Shown: one piece after another, positions 42,403 through 53,880 of the stretch
Numbering within the stretch: position 1 is the first letter of the stretch
Layout: each line of letters starts with the position of its first letter
Assembly: GCA_030142905.1 (NCBI GenBank)
Contig: JASJOG010000075.1
Span: forward strand, 1,483,662 to 1,547,661
Length of the DNA stretch: 64,000 bases
Origin: Heliopora coerulea
Taxonomy: Eukaryota > Cnidaria > Anthozoa > Scleralcyonacea > Helioporidae
Direction of reading: 5' to 3'
The notes under the pieces: model-generated
Told to the model about the DNA's origin: nothing
Seen by the model: only the letters and a program-made list of their open reading frames with translations
The model's database searches: none
Made by a program: the position numbers and the translations under genes

Positions 42403-44821
42403 ATAAAGACCGCTGAAATGCTGCATGATGACTGCACTGCTGCCACTGCATAAAATGGGTTATAATAAAAACTGGAATCGACAACCGTAGGGAAGTCAGG
42501 TTTAAGTACGCAACTGACCGCATAATATGATTTAACTGGATTGATATCCTAAATTTATCAGGTTTCGAAAACATACGTGCAGCAGTTGACCGGTTTGACC
42601 TACGCTAAATCCGCGCCTGTTCATACCCAATGAAAGATATAATTTCAGGTTTTCATGGTGTAGCACATACTTTTCTTAGTCATATAATGTGGTTATTAAT
42701 TTATTTACCTTGCCAACAGAAATGCCATACATTTTTTTAATATTCTGACAATCCTTTCAGGAGCTAATGGGTAGTCATTATGCAAATCATGTAACTCTTT
42801 CGAATAATCAAGATCTACCTCTGGAATTAACCCTTTATTGGAATCTTTATTGTACTTACTATGGTCCACAACAGATGGTTCCATCCATTGGAATCCATCA
42901 GTAGGAAGTGATTGGCTCATTGCCCATCCATAAAGATTCTCTGCATCCAGATACATTATGTATTTACTAGCCTTACTTTGGTCACACTTCTTCATATGTT
43001 TGTTATTAGTGGTCGCATATCTGTTTGTAATATAGGAAATACCGCCTCTCGTACCTTTTTCAATAAATTGGTACATATCAACGTCATGCATAAGTTCCAG
43101 TTTAACAGATGTCATTTTCAACATAGTGTCCCATGCAAGTCCAGGAGATGCAAAATAATGACACAGATCCATCTTATAATACTGCAAACAAGTCTTTCTA
43201 AAGTTCTCAAAAACATCTGCCAATAAAGGACATCACACTTGAAATACAAACCATGGTACTCTCCTAAGTTCAGTATGTTGAAAGTATTCCACTAATTTTG
43301 TGCATGTTCATCATTTAATATGCTGTAGAACTGTTCCTTTGAACCTAAAGAAACTATCCATGTAATTATAAGGGTAGACACCTTTCTGCTTCATAAGTTT
43401 CAATTCTTCAGTCTTATGAAATTCCTTAGAAGTGTAAATAAATGCATCTTTGGGAAGGTTACTTCCCACTCTTTCTAAACTGCTGGACATGAATTGGAAG
43501 CTATCAATGAAGACAAGATGATCACCTAACATAAATGACATGTACCTTTCCATTTTATTCGGTATTGCATTTTTTTTATTTTGAATTTGCCAATCTTATG
43601 CATTATAAGATGGCTATCATACCCATGTAAATTATGGAATACTACTAGTATTTTCTCTGTCAATTTATAATTTATATTGCATTTTTGGTGTGGAGAACCT
43701 CTGTATTTACCAGTGGTATGACAATGGTCTCTAACTCTGACATCAGTTGGATAATATTTCTTTCTAGAAATATAGCATTCATCTGCTTGTTTAAAGTTTT
43801 TTTCATCTTCTTCTGTCATTTCCAGTTGCTTGTTAAAATGCTTCTTCATGGTCTCTTTACACCACTTTTCTCCTCTATACATTTGCACATGCTTGCTAAA
43901 CTGATCATCATTACAGAAATCTTTATGCTTCTTAATATGAATTATTTGGTTCATTTTTAGCACCATGAATCTTCTCAACAATAGCTTCAAAGTCAGCATA
44001 AATTACAAATGGTACTTCTAATTGTTTATGATCCCTCTTGAACTGTACTTTCTCTCCATTATTAGGCATATTTATTGGTTGCTTACCATTTACCGTTAAA
44101 CACGTCTTTTTATGTTTCTCCAGCACATTCTCAGTAGTAAAACATTGCAAACAATGCATACAAAAGTGTTTAATTTCTTTGTGTTTTGTTTGGTTATACA
44201 TGAATCTATTAAAGTCTTTAATAAGTAATAAATTCAGAACATCTTTAGTGTTTTATTTTAATAAATCGGAAATGGTATTCTATCTTCATAGCCAAAAACA
44301 TTTACATTTATGTTTTATGGAAACAGGCAATTTCACATTAGTGTAATCTACCTTTGGTACAAATTCCTTGTGGGTTCTAATTTAGGATATTAATAAGGCC
44401 TTTTCTATAATTTTGTAATTCTTTTGGTAATTCCACATAAGAACCGTCTTTCAATGGTTTGTATTTGGCGAAATTAATGAAATGTTTTTCAATCCTTACA
44501 ATAGTCCATTGAGATCCTTCTGATATCCATACATCTATTTTATTGGTGATTTCCAAATTTGATTCCAATAATACGCTGGATATTTCATTATTTAATCGTA
44601 TTTTTGGTTTGCTATTAAAGTAGGCTGTTATATATTTTGTTCTTCTTAAAGGTGACCACTAATGTTTGTATGTATTTATGACCCTTCATTTCTTTTAATA
44701 AGTCAGTTAATAGACCTTCTACACTAATAAATTACATTTTTGGGTCTTTCTATTCACAATCTTGATATTATAACTACTTACAAATCCTTTTAATGCTTTT
44801 TTATTCTTACTTATTATTCAT

Positions 44822-45228
44822 ATCTTTAGACAATTGCAATCTTTATCCCATCCTAATTGTGGATAAACAATGCCAAACAAAGCGTCATCAAACATCTTCT
44901 TTGTTTTTGAATCCACCATGTCCTTTATATGGCATTCCTCTTCTACCACATAGCCTTATAATGTAGTAATTATATCTGGACACATTCTGGCCAGTAATCA
45001 ACTTCTCTTTTTTCATAACGCCAACAACATTCATAAAATCATTGCAAATAAGGTCAATGTATTGGTCTACATAGCTGTTTATGCTTAAGCCATATATTAT
45101 CAATCCATTACCCTTCATTGACAAAAGCATGGTTTGCAATAACACCACACTTCGGACATGTATAATGTCCATCGGCAATAATCCTATCTACTTTACAATC
45201 ATTCCAATTTAATGTAGAATTAATCTCT
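44822..45228 (-). pseudogene. TFIIB-type zinc-ribbon protein, copy A
   Basis: The translation from about 45228 contains HYTCPKCGVI, the second knuckle of a TFIIB-like ribbon; the first knuckle has Trp-Asn-Asp-Cys where copy B has CNDC, so it has lost a Cys. Stops follow, but the C-terminal part (LCGRRGMPYKG, FGIVYPQLGWDKDCN) matches copy B. The likely role is initiation of element-specific transcription, inferred from the ribbon. Confidence 0.55.
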
Positions 45229-45234
45229 ATATAA

Positions 45235-45560
45235 TATATACATATTTCTTTAAGCAGTAAAGTATGTATCTGCCAAATGCACCAAGTACTCCTATCATCA
45301 CATATTGATATTCCTTCATCTCACCACACGGTTTATAATAATCTCCCAATCTTGGTTCATTAAAAGCCTTATTTGTTACATTTATACCATTATTAGCATC
45401 AAATAATTGTTACCTTAACTGTTGCATTCTATCTTGCCTTCTTACTTCATTTTCATAGAACTGCTTTTCTAACGCTTTATTATGCCTTTTAATCCAATAA
45501 TTTCAAAAGATAACTGGCACCTGCAAAAGAAATAGCTGCAAATGTTGTCTGTATAAATAA
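45235..45560 (-). pseudogene. Small membrane/coiled-coil protein, copy A
   Basis: It starts near 45560 with an Ala-rich hydrophobic segment (FAAISFAGASYLLKLL), then a stop, then a charged coiled-coil-like stretch and an end (EMKEYQY) matching the intact copy B gene at 58062-58412. Confidence 0.5.
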
Positions 45561-45574
45561 TGCCATTATATATA

Positions 45575-45772
45575 ATTATTTATGTTTTGAATGGATTTGT
45601 TGGAATCCATTTATTGGACTGCACCCATTTTACTAATAGTGTACTTGCTGTCACACCATCTCCCAGCTTTAAGACATTTTTAAGATCTTATTTGTGCTCC
45701 ATGAAAGGCCCACTAAGCCAAGTGTTATTAGCACAGAGTCATATATCTCATTCATTATTTCTTTTCTATTAA
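45575..45772 (-). pseudogene. Small protein, copy A
   Basis: The end of this frame (LLVKWVQSNKWIPTNPFK) corresponds to the copy B gene at 58436-58620. The N-terminal half is degraded. The family is unknown. Confidence 0.45.
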
Positions 45773-45799
45773 CAGTACTTATTTCTGATATATAATAGT

Positions 45800-47181
45800 T
45801 TATATTTCATCCATGTATCTGATAATTTTTGTTATAATTAAGTCATAATCACTAGAAACCATGCATTTATAATTGTTCTTTTCATACCTCTTTTTGTGAA
45901 TCTGATAATTTTCCAGTATTCTGTGGTGTTTTAAACTCAATACAAAATCCATTATAATGCTTATGATTGAAGCAGTTTGATGTTTAGGAAACATGAGAGC
46001 TTGGATATATTGAAGTAGATGAACTATCTTCAAGCTCGATACTCAGAAAATGATATCTGAGCCCCAGACGGGGATCGAACTTGCAACCTTCTGATGACCG
46101 GTTAGATGCTCTAACCATTGAGCTACCGAGACTCAGATGGCGAGCTAAGTTGCAAATTCGATATATATATATGTGCGACCTAAGCAGAAGCCACTATATA
46201 TTGATAATGATTGAAGCAGTTTGATGTTTAGAAAACATGAGAGCTTGGATATATTGAAGTAGATGAACGATCTTCAAGCTCGATACTCAGAAAATGATAT
46301 CTGAGCCCCAGACGGGGATCGAACCTGCAACCTTCTGATGACCGGTTAGACGCTCTAACCATTGAGCTAAGTTGCAAATTCGATATATATATGTGCGACC
46401 TAAGCGGAAGCCACTATATATTGATAATGATTGAAGCAGTTTGATGTTTAGAAAACATGAGAGCTTGGATATATTGAAGTAGATGAACGATCTTCAAGCT
46501 CGATACTCAGAAAATGATATCTGAGCCCCAGACGGGGATCGAACCCGCAACCTTGGTTCTGAGTCTCGGTAGCTCAATGGTTAGAGCGTCTAACCGGTCA
46601 TCAGAAGGTTGCGGGTTTGATCCCCGTCTGGGGCTCAGATATCATTTTCTGAGTATCGAGCTTGAAGATCGTTCATCTACTTCAATGCTTATGATTGTTA
46701 GCAATAATAATATCTGGCTGACCTTTTTGATACCCTTTTACTGGAGGCGTCTTGCAATTCTCCTAAGCCAGCTAATAATAATGCATGAGGATAAAAATGT
46801 CTTATATATTGAACAACTTTAGTGTGCAAATCATACTCATTTCCTATCTTAAATGCATTTGTATTTGGACTATTACTACTACCAGTGGTCCAATAATTAT
46901 ATCTATTAATGGAATTTGTTACCCATTCTTTGAACTGTTTAGCTGTATCTAATTTGGATCTTAATATTAATTAATACACTCCAATTTCATTTAAAAGAAT
47001 AAATTGGAAAGGTCTTCTGATCCTCTTTATCAGCATGTTTTCTTATCGCACAGTCAGTATCCTTATAACCTAATGCAGAGGCAATATCTTTACCTTTGAA
47101 CCATACATTTTGCTTTCCATCTATACGAATATTAATGGATAAATTTATTTCATAATTATATTCTTTTAATATCACGGACAT
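45800..47181 (-). pseudogene. Bro-N plus VRR-NUC nuclease, copy A, split by SINE array
   Basis: The N-terminal ORF (47181-46987) has the Bro-N pattern NVWFKGKDIASALGYKDTD and IRKHADKEDQK. After frame breaks, 46930-46700 reads like VRR-NUC (EYDLHTKVVQYIRHFYP, LLAGLGELQ). A SINE array interrupts, and the nuclease ends at 45800 with VSSDYDLII. VRR-NUC domains cut branched DNA; Bro-N is a DNA-binding domain of large DNA viruses. The pairing suggests a replication or recombination nuclease. Confidence 0.65.
45970..46683 (-). repeat. Tandem SINE array with terminal inversion
   Basis: Units begin AAGCAGTTTGATGTTTAG at 45970, 46214 and 46434 (periods 244 and 220). Unit 2 lacks 22-24 bases between two GAGCTA direct repeats. 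Unit 3 stops near 46555, where an inverted partial copy (to 46683) begins, making a long palindrome around 46555. A 14-base duplication AATGCTTATGATTG flanks the whole (45956-45969, 46684-46697), so it inserted or expanded as one unit inside the nuclease gene. Confidence 0.85.
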
Positions 47182-47189
47182 TTATAATT

Positions 47190-47345
47190 AAACCTTAATT
47201 GATATCTTTTGTTTCTGATTCACTCTGCTGATTGGCTTTTCTTTCTCTATTAAGTTCACCCAAATGCTTGCCAGCTTCAACATGTTTTGGATCTTTCTTT
47301 CTTTACTGCAGTAATCTTAGGAGTTTCTTCATACATCTTATAATA
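47190..47345 (-). pseudogene. Small charged protein, copy A
   Basis: Two frames together give TPKITAVKKER and KDPKHVEAGKHLGELNRER, matching the copy B gene at 59421-59676. The transmembrane part seen in B is absent here. Confidence 0.45.
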
Positions 47346-47349
47346 TATT

Positions 47350-47760
47350 TTATATTCTACTGGCAGTTAACTGTAAGATTACTGACAGACTTCTGTCAGA
47401 CATATGATTAACAGTTAGGCAAGTATCTATAACAATATCATCCAATACTTTAGTATCTGTTAGGAATACCGCTTCATCATATGGAAGGCCATTCATATAC
47501 GTATTAAGCTGTGTAAGCACCTTATTGTAATTTGTATATGCAAACTTACAGCTCTCGATTTTTCTACTTATATCAGACTTTGTAATATAACCATGGAGAG
47601 TTACACCAACTCCAGTTATGGACAAACTTGAAGTGCGTAAATGGCGTAAGAGCACTTCCAATGGCAGTCAGAGACATGGATGTCATATTTAATGCCAATT
47701 TATGGTAATACAGATACCATCCTTTCAATTTCTTCACTTCACGTTCTGGAATTTTTCTTA
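47350..47760 (-). pseudogene. Unrecognised small protein, copy A
   Basis: The ORF 47350-47661 contains SLSITGVGVTLHGYITKSD and IESCKFAYTNYNKVL, matching copy B near 59750-59990. An upstream piece in another frame has GWYLYYHKLALNM. It has weak hydrophobic segments and no known family. Confidence 0.45.
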
Positions 47761-47869
47761 TACATTACACCACATTATTTTATAAATTTAAGGGCTTGTG
47801 GTCAATTTTATACAATTTGTTGCATATACAATAATGATGAAGAAGGATATCAGATTCTTCCATTTTGTG

Positions 47870-48130
47870 TCTATAAAGAATGAACATCACTGTCTCCTTT
47901 TAATGGAGCAACACCAGTGGGACTCATATCACCAAATGTCATCCTATTACTTCCTGTAGTTGTAGTGGTAGTGAAAGAACCCATTTTTTGTCCATTACAA
48001 TATACATAAGTTTTATTTAATCTAGCTGCTTGATTCCAGTGAACACTTAAGCAGATCCATTTGCTTTATTCTTGTATGCCCCTATTAAATGGCCTCCTCC
48101 AGTTGGTCCTATGAGTAGTATAGTATATGG
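47870..48130 (-). pseudogene. LamG/concanavalin-like lectin fragment
   Basis: The translation on minus gives LSVHWNQAARLNKTYVYCNG, then GSFTTTTTTGSNRMTFGD: the Trp, Tyr-Val-Asn-Gly and small-residue strands of laminin-G/concanavalin-type folds. Stops break it. No equivalent is visible in copy B. A poly-C tract and the short palindrome CACACCTAGTTATTAGGTGTG (48140-48160) lie upstream. Confidence 0.35.
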
Positions 48131-48339
48131 GGGTATTAGCACACCTAGTTATTAGGTGTGAAATCCATGTCCCCCCCCCCTCATGAATTTCACCTATTTT
48201 TAGTGTTTAGTTCAATTTTTTTTTTTAATGCTATAGTTTTTGTTAAAGTCTCAAGGCCACAGAATCTCCATTTAATGGTCCTCCCCATGTACTATACTAT
48301 TCTTAGTCAGTGGATTGCACATATAATTTTATTGAAGTG

Positions 48340-48565
48340 AACTACTACTTTCACTTTGTTATTCCAGTTGATAGAAATATCTTTTGGTTATCATCAGAAG
48401 AACTTTCAGTTTCATCTTCATCTTCAATTTTAAATGACATCATCTGCATGACTAATGCAATATAATTTAAAACATCTGGTAATTTAATATCACCAAGTAT
48501 TTCATCTCTTACTTCTTTGTATTCTTGATATGTTTTTACTTTTTGGCAAATATTTCAGACATTAT
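48340..48565 (-). pseudogene. Small acidic protein next to PolB of copy B
   Basis: An ATG near 48565 (MSEIFAK) followed by a frameshift gives an acidic protein with EVRDEILGDIKLPDVLNY and a Glu/Asp/Ser tail (EDEDETESSSDD). The family is not recognised. Confidence 0.35.
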
Positions 48566-50644
48566 ATAATAATAAGGATATTATTTTAATTCATATTTAC
48601 TTTCACTTTCATGAAGATTAGTTTTATAATTTCTTCTGTCATATAAATTATATTTAACATTTGGGTATTCTGTAGTGACCATCTGCAAGGATATAACGTT
48701 TATCATCAAAACATGAAAGTGAGATCTTCTTTATCTCATAACTGCTTAACTCATGTAAATTACTTCTTGTTTTCATCTTATGATGCATTTGTTTTTCCTT
48801 GAACAATGTATCTTTATAGTGTTTGTGTAATGTCTTTTTTTATTACATTTTTCTTAACACCTTCAGCGGTTTTACTGCCCTTTTCATTGTCTTTTATACA
48901 ACTATACAGTTTACTTTGCAGCCCTATAAATTCTACTATCGGAATACCTGCTGCTTCATCTTTCATATTACTTTTTTTTTCTTTAAAGTAAAAAGGTGAG
49001 TCAATGGAGTAGTCACTGTTGTCAAGTAAGTCTTTGTTCTTATAAAGATCATTATACACATCTTATGCTTTTATTCGATACATTAAACGGTCTGTATCTG
49101 TGAATAATAATTGTATTTTCAGGCCCATACATTAGATTCTTTGAGAGTTCCAGTATGCACATTCCAACATAAGTGGGCTTATTTAATGTTAATACTTCTT
49201 TTATCTTATAGACAGCAGCAAGGTTTTCATTAAAGATTTTACTACTGACAAAAGTTGGTTTTGATACTATCTTTATTAATTTCTTTTTATCTGTAATCAA
49301 ACTGACATCTACAGGTTTTCTTAAGTTTTCCATAAACAGCATTTTTTATCAGCTTGAAAAAGTCCTTCTCAAATCCATTTGTAGCACATGTTCTTTTATG
49401 TGTGTTGAAATCAATGTATTTCAACCATTTTGATTGGTTAAATTCTAATACTCTGTGGATCATTTTCAATTTCATTCGTAAGGATAAATACAATTGCAAA
49501 CTTCTGTAATGTATAACATACTTTTTCTTGTCATTTAATGCGGTTATTAATTTACTTACAAGCCCTACAGATATTTTATATTTCTTCTCCATCATTTTAC
49601 AATACTTGGATAATTTGTCTTTCTTTTCTAGTGCTAATGGATAGTCATTATGTAGGTCATATAATTCCTTTGGATATTCTAAATCTACTTCTAATTAATC
49701 CTTTTTCTGAGTCTTTCGTGTAATTATTCAACTGTAGTTCATTTGGATCTTTCCATTTAAATCGGTTAGTAGGTAAGGATTGACTCATTATCCATCTATA
49801 TAAATTATTAGCATCTAGATACATTATGTATTTCCTATCTTCATTCTTTGCAGAACCATATCTATTTGCTATATAACTTGTTCATCCTCCAATAAATTGG
49901 AACATATCAAATCTGTAAGCAAGTCCAATTCAATAATAGTCATTTTCAACATAGCATCCCAAGCCAATCCAGGAGAAGTAAAATAATGGCATGGATCTAA
50001 TTTATAGTACTGCATACAGGTTTTTCTAAAGTTCTTGAATACATCTGCTAATAGAAGAATATCAGTTTTAAGGTATAAATCATGGTATTCTCCTAAGTTC
50101 TTTATGTTAAAAGTACTCCAGATATTTTGAGCATGTTTATATGCTTCATCTGTAATATGTTCATTTAATATACTATAGAATTGTTCTTTCACTGGTAATT
50201 TTGTTTCTTCAAATCTATGGAAACTATCCATGTAATCATATGGATAAACACTTCTTTGCTTCATAAGATTGAACTGTTCTCCTGTTAGAAATGCTTCTTT
50301 TGTATATTTAAATGCCTCTTCCGGCAAGCAACCTGTGACATAATCTAAACTTCTAGACATAAATTGGAAACTATATAGGAATATAAGATGGATTTCTAAT
50401 ATGAAAGACATGTATCTTTCTTTTTAAATATACCAGCTATGCTGCCAATTTCTTGCATTATAAAGTGACTATCATATCGACATAAATTATGGAATTTTAC
50501 TGGAATTTTTTTCTATTAATTTATAATTTAGAATCGATGTAATTGAAGAACCAGGCGGAAAACATATTCGAATCATGAGAATCAAGGCCCAGCAAAAAAT
50601 TCTTAAGACAGGCATATTTGTGTCAAAAGGTTTATTAAGATCTA

Positions 50645-52006
50645 CAGTCTGGGACAAAAGTTTAAGACCACCATGGATATTTTATTAAAAACAACGAAAT
50701 TGTACAGTAACTAGATCAATAAACTTTATTGGTGATATTACTTTTTAAAAATGTCTAAGTAAAACATATTTACACCATTCATACATGAAAAAGCTGAACT
50801 AATTAGTATTTATTATTTTAGAGTTAGTATTTAGTATGACCACCCTTGTTTTTAATCACCAACTCCAGGCTTCTTGGCAATACTCGGAGAATAGTTCATG
50901 TACCCAAACATTTTTAATGGCTTCCCCAAGATCCTTGACACTGCTGGGGTGCTTGTCGGCAACCTTGTTCTTCAGAATGTTCCACAAGTTCTCTATGGAG
51001 TTGACATCTGGATTGTTGCCTGGCCAGTCGAGGACTTGAATCTTCTTGTTCTTCAAAAATTCCTTGACAATCTTTGATCTATGGCAAGGTGCACCATTGT
51101 GCATAAAAATCGTGCAGTTGTACTCGTTCATGTGTAGCTTCAACTTTTCTTTCATCAAAGCAACATATTTTTGTCCATTCATAGTTGTTCCTTTTGGTAA
51201 GAAAAACAGCCCAGCTGTTCCTTTGACGGACAGAGCACCCCATATCATGATGTTAGGTGGGTGTTTGACAGTCTGCTGTGTATACCACTCATCATAACGG
51301 TTTCCAACCGGTCTCCAAACTTTGTGCTTATGTGTAGTGAACTGTTGGATACTGGACTCATCAGAAAATAGCACTTGGCTCCACTGTTCAGTGGCCCAAT
51401 TCACATTTTTTGCAAAGGGTAGTCATTTGACCTTCATTCCAGGGGTAAGCCGTGGTTTCTTGGCAGATTTACATAATTTTAACCCAAAGTCACTGACCAA
51501 ACGTCGACTAACAGTTTTCAAACTGACATCCGTACCGGTTGAAAGGAGTGATGAACGAATTTTCTTTGAAGAACTTGTTGGTGACCGGACAGCTGTTTGC
51601 CTTATGAGGTGGTCGTACAGACCGGATTTTGTCTTCGTATGAACCAGATTTCTTAAATTTTACAATAGCATTGTGAACTGCAGTATTGCTACAAGTCATT
51701 TTTTTACAAATTTGCCGTTCTGGATAGCCTTCCTGTTGGAGAACAACAACTTGTGCCAAATGAACTGCTGTGAGCGATAATTTTTTACCCATTATCAGGG
51801 AATTTCAAACAGGAACAAATTTATAAAAAAAACACTACTCTATTCAAGTAACTGTAACAATCAGTGAATGATTATCTAGAAAGTGAACAAAATAGTGCAA
51901 TGCGCTGCTGATGCAATGCATAATGTTAGCTGATACAATCATTGAATACCAGTAGGGGAAAACAAAGGGATTTTTAGGGGTGGTCTTAAACTTTTGTCCC
52001 AGGCTG
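50645..52006 (-). mobile_element. Tc1/mariner element 1 with TA duplication
   Basis: Terminal repeats CAGTCTGGGACAAAAGTTTA and, reversed, CAGCCTGGGACAAAAGTTTA bound 1,362 bases, with TA on both sides (50643-50644, 52007-52008). The transposase is on minus: a helix-turn-helix N-terminus (51508-51792, LAQVVVLQQEGYPERQICKK) and the DDE core (50856-51404) with VLFSDESSIQ, IFMHNGAPCHRS and NPDVNSIENLWNILK. A frameshift near 51500 and a stop in between disrupt it. The three catalytic acidic positions are present except that a Gly replaces the usual Asp neighbourhood in HNGAP. Confidence 0.93.
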
Positions 52007-52084
52007 TAACATTTTGTTGCTTAAGACACAACATCATCAGAGAATGAGAACATAATAGGATGAGACAATCACTAAAATATTATT

Positions 52085-52670
52085 CCATAGCTAATTAGCA
52101 TTAATTTGGCGTATGAGAGGAAATAGGAAGTGACGAGATGTCAGAGGTGGCGAAGAGGGTAAAGGCAATCAGAATAAGGAAAGAGGAGGTGAGGGTAGGA
52201 TTGAGTTTGTGAATGAATAAGGTTTCTCTGATGAGGAGTTCATGAGTGAAAGATGAAGAGGAGTGACAGAGGATGGTGAAATCATCTGATGTGGTGATGT
52301 GATAGAATGTTTGTTGTGGAGGGGTTAGCACGCTCTTTGCCAGTAAGGGCTGCGATACCCAAGCGATCAGCAATCCTTGTGTGGAGAAGTCGGCTTGTTT
52401 GGCCTACATATGACGCATTACAGCATCGACACTTAAAAAGATACACAACACAAGATTTTAGACCTTTGGGTATCCTGTCCTTAAAAGAAAAGAAGTGTGT
52501 TAGGCGGAGTGACGGATGGAAAACAAAACGAATAGAAATATGAGGGAAGGCATGTGAGCAAAGCTTACGAATTTGTGTTGTCCAGTGAAGGGAAGGCAGA
52601 AGTACATGATCTTTTTAGGTGCAAGGGAAACTTTAGGTATGGGCGAAAATTTGTTGTCTAAAAAACGGCT
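52085..52670 (-). repeat. Inverted 3' segment of the Penelope element (GIY-YIG region)
   Basis: The minus strand reads the endonuclease region (CRCCNASYVGQT, HTRIADRLGIAAL) and beyond, reverse-complementary to 53500-53880. It is longer at its 3' side than the plus copy. Confidence 0.8.
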
Positions 52671-52699
52671 CTCATGCTTATACTCTGGCCAAGTTTCTC

Positions 52700-53880
52700 G
52701 TCCCTCTCCTTCATCTGTTCTCTTCAGGTAATTATTTGGTTAGTGACTCCTTTTCTTTCGTCAATGATCTACTTTCTTCCAACTTTAACTCTGACAATTT
52801 AATTATTGCAAGCTTTGACATCAAGTCCCTTTTTACCAACATCCCCTTGGATGAAACGATTGACATCATTGTTACTAAATTGTTCTCCAACTCCACACAT
52901 TTTCATGGTTTTAATAGCAATGATTTTACAAAACTTTTTCAATTATCTGTTAAAAATTGTCATTTTTATTTAACGGTGTTCTCTATGAACAAATAGACGG
53001 TGTAGCCATGGGGTCTCTGTTGGGACCACTTTTTGCGAACATTTTTCTCTCATGGCATGAACAAAATTGGCTTGAGCTCTGTCCGTCTGACTTTAAACCT
53101 GTTCTGTATTGTAGATATGTTGATGACTGCTTTATACTGTTTCATTCGAATAACCACATAAACGCTTTCCTTAACTTTTTAAACCATCAACACCCTAATA
53201 TTGTTTTTATTGTTGAAAATGAAGTTAACAAGTCAATTATCATTTCTTGATGTTAAAATCACATGAGACAATGGCTCTTTTACCACCTCCGTCTTCCACA
53301 AATCCACCTTTACTGGCCTATATACAAATTTTGATAGCTTTATTCCATTTAACTGCAAAAAAGGTCTAGTTATGTCTCTTTTAAATCACTATTTTAACAT
53401 TTGTTCGACCTACATTACTTTTCACTCGGGACTTGATAATTTTAAGAAACTATTTTCTCTCAATGGCTACCCCCGAAATTTTCTAGACAATCGTATTAGC
53501 CGTTTTTTAGACAAATTTTCGCCCATACCTAAAGTTTCCCTTGCACCTAAAAAGATCATGTACTTCTGCCTTCCCTTCACTGGACAACACAGCCTCCAAA
53601 TTCGAACACAAATTTGTAAGCTTTGCTCACATGCCTTCCCTCATATTTCTATTCATTGCTCCACCTAGCACACTTCTTTTCTTTTAAGGACAGGATACCC
53701 AAAGGTCTAAAATCTTGTGTTGTGTATCTTTTTAAGTGTCGATGCTGTAATGCGTTGCATGTAGGCCAAACGAGCTGACTTCTCTACACACGGATTGCTG
53801 ATCACTTGGGTATCTCAGCCCTTATTGGCGAAGAGCATGCTAACCCCTCCACAACAAACATTCTATCACATCACCACGAC
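52700..53880 (+). pseudogene. Penelope reverse transcriptase and GIY-YIG endonuclease
   Basis: The frames show IIASFDIKSLFTNIPLDETI (about 52805-52865), YEQIDGVAMGSLLGPLFANI (about 52985), the catalytic CRYVDDCFILF (about 53110), then a thumb region (53372-53668), and at about 53700 the GIY-YIG part VVYLFKCRCCNALHVGQT and HTRIADHLG. Frameshifts occur near 52960 and 53245, and a stop in the endonuclease. The 5' part is missing. Confidence 0.88.

Larger units (their letters stand above)
37631..42619 (-). mobile_element. Complete hAT-superfamily element with 8-bp target duplication
   Basis: Terminal repeats CAGGTGCGGATACAGG (left) and, reversed, CAGGCGCGGATTTAGC (right) bound 4,989 bases. The duplication TTCATACC flanks both sides (37623-37630 and 42620-42627). 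It lies inside the PolB of copy A, whose coding sense resumes on the other side. Several AAACCGGTCA-type motifs near the right end, including one in the terminal repeat, may be transposase-binding sites. Confidence 0.93.
36800..44650 (-). pseudogene. PolB of copy A, split by hAT insertion
   Basis: A family B DNA polymerase of a type seen in invertebrate genomes. N- to C-terminal: GSQWTIVRIEKHF and LPKELQ block (44377-44568); Cys/His finger plus exonuclease YADFEAIVEK (43932-44201); VRDHCHTTGKYRG and HNLHGYDSHLIM (43526-43999); a linker ORF (43311-43553); palm motif A YLDAENLYGWAM (about 42945). The hAT insert follows, then motif [16 protein letters not shown] (about 37470-37530) and the C-terminal region (36925-37257, DETAGVPIVEF). 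The Asp-Thr-Asp of motif C, kept in copy B, is missing here. Frameshifts and stops abound. Confidence 0.85.
36800..48340 (-). mobile_element. Second PolB element, copy A
   Basis: In minus order: a lectin-like fragment, two small proteins, Bro-N/VRR-NUC nuclease, two small membrane or coiled-coil proteins, a zinc-ribbon protein and PolB. The same order recurs in copy B immediately to the right, in the same orientation. No integrase, protease or capsid gene is recognised. It is interrupted by a hAT element and a SINE array. True ends were not found. Confidence 0.6.

Noticed and set aside
46550..46640. A functional tRNA gene at the inverted SINE copy
   Set aside because: The same tRNA-like core occurs in at least six diverged copies with shared flanks, so it is a SINE head; the anticodon stem has a mismatch.
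52010..52045. Hammerhead ribozyme in the Penelope inverted repeat
   Set aside because: CTGATGA and a stem are present on minus, but the required GAAA after stem II reads CAAAA, so the core is not intact.
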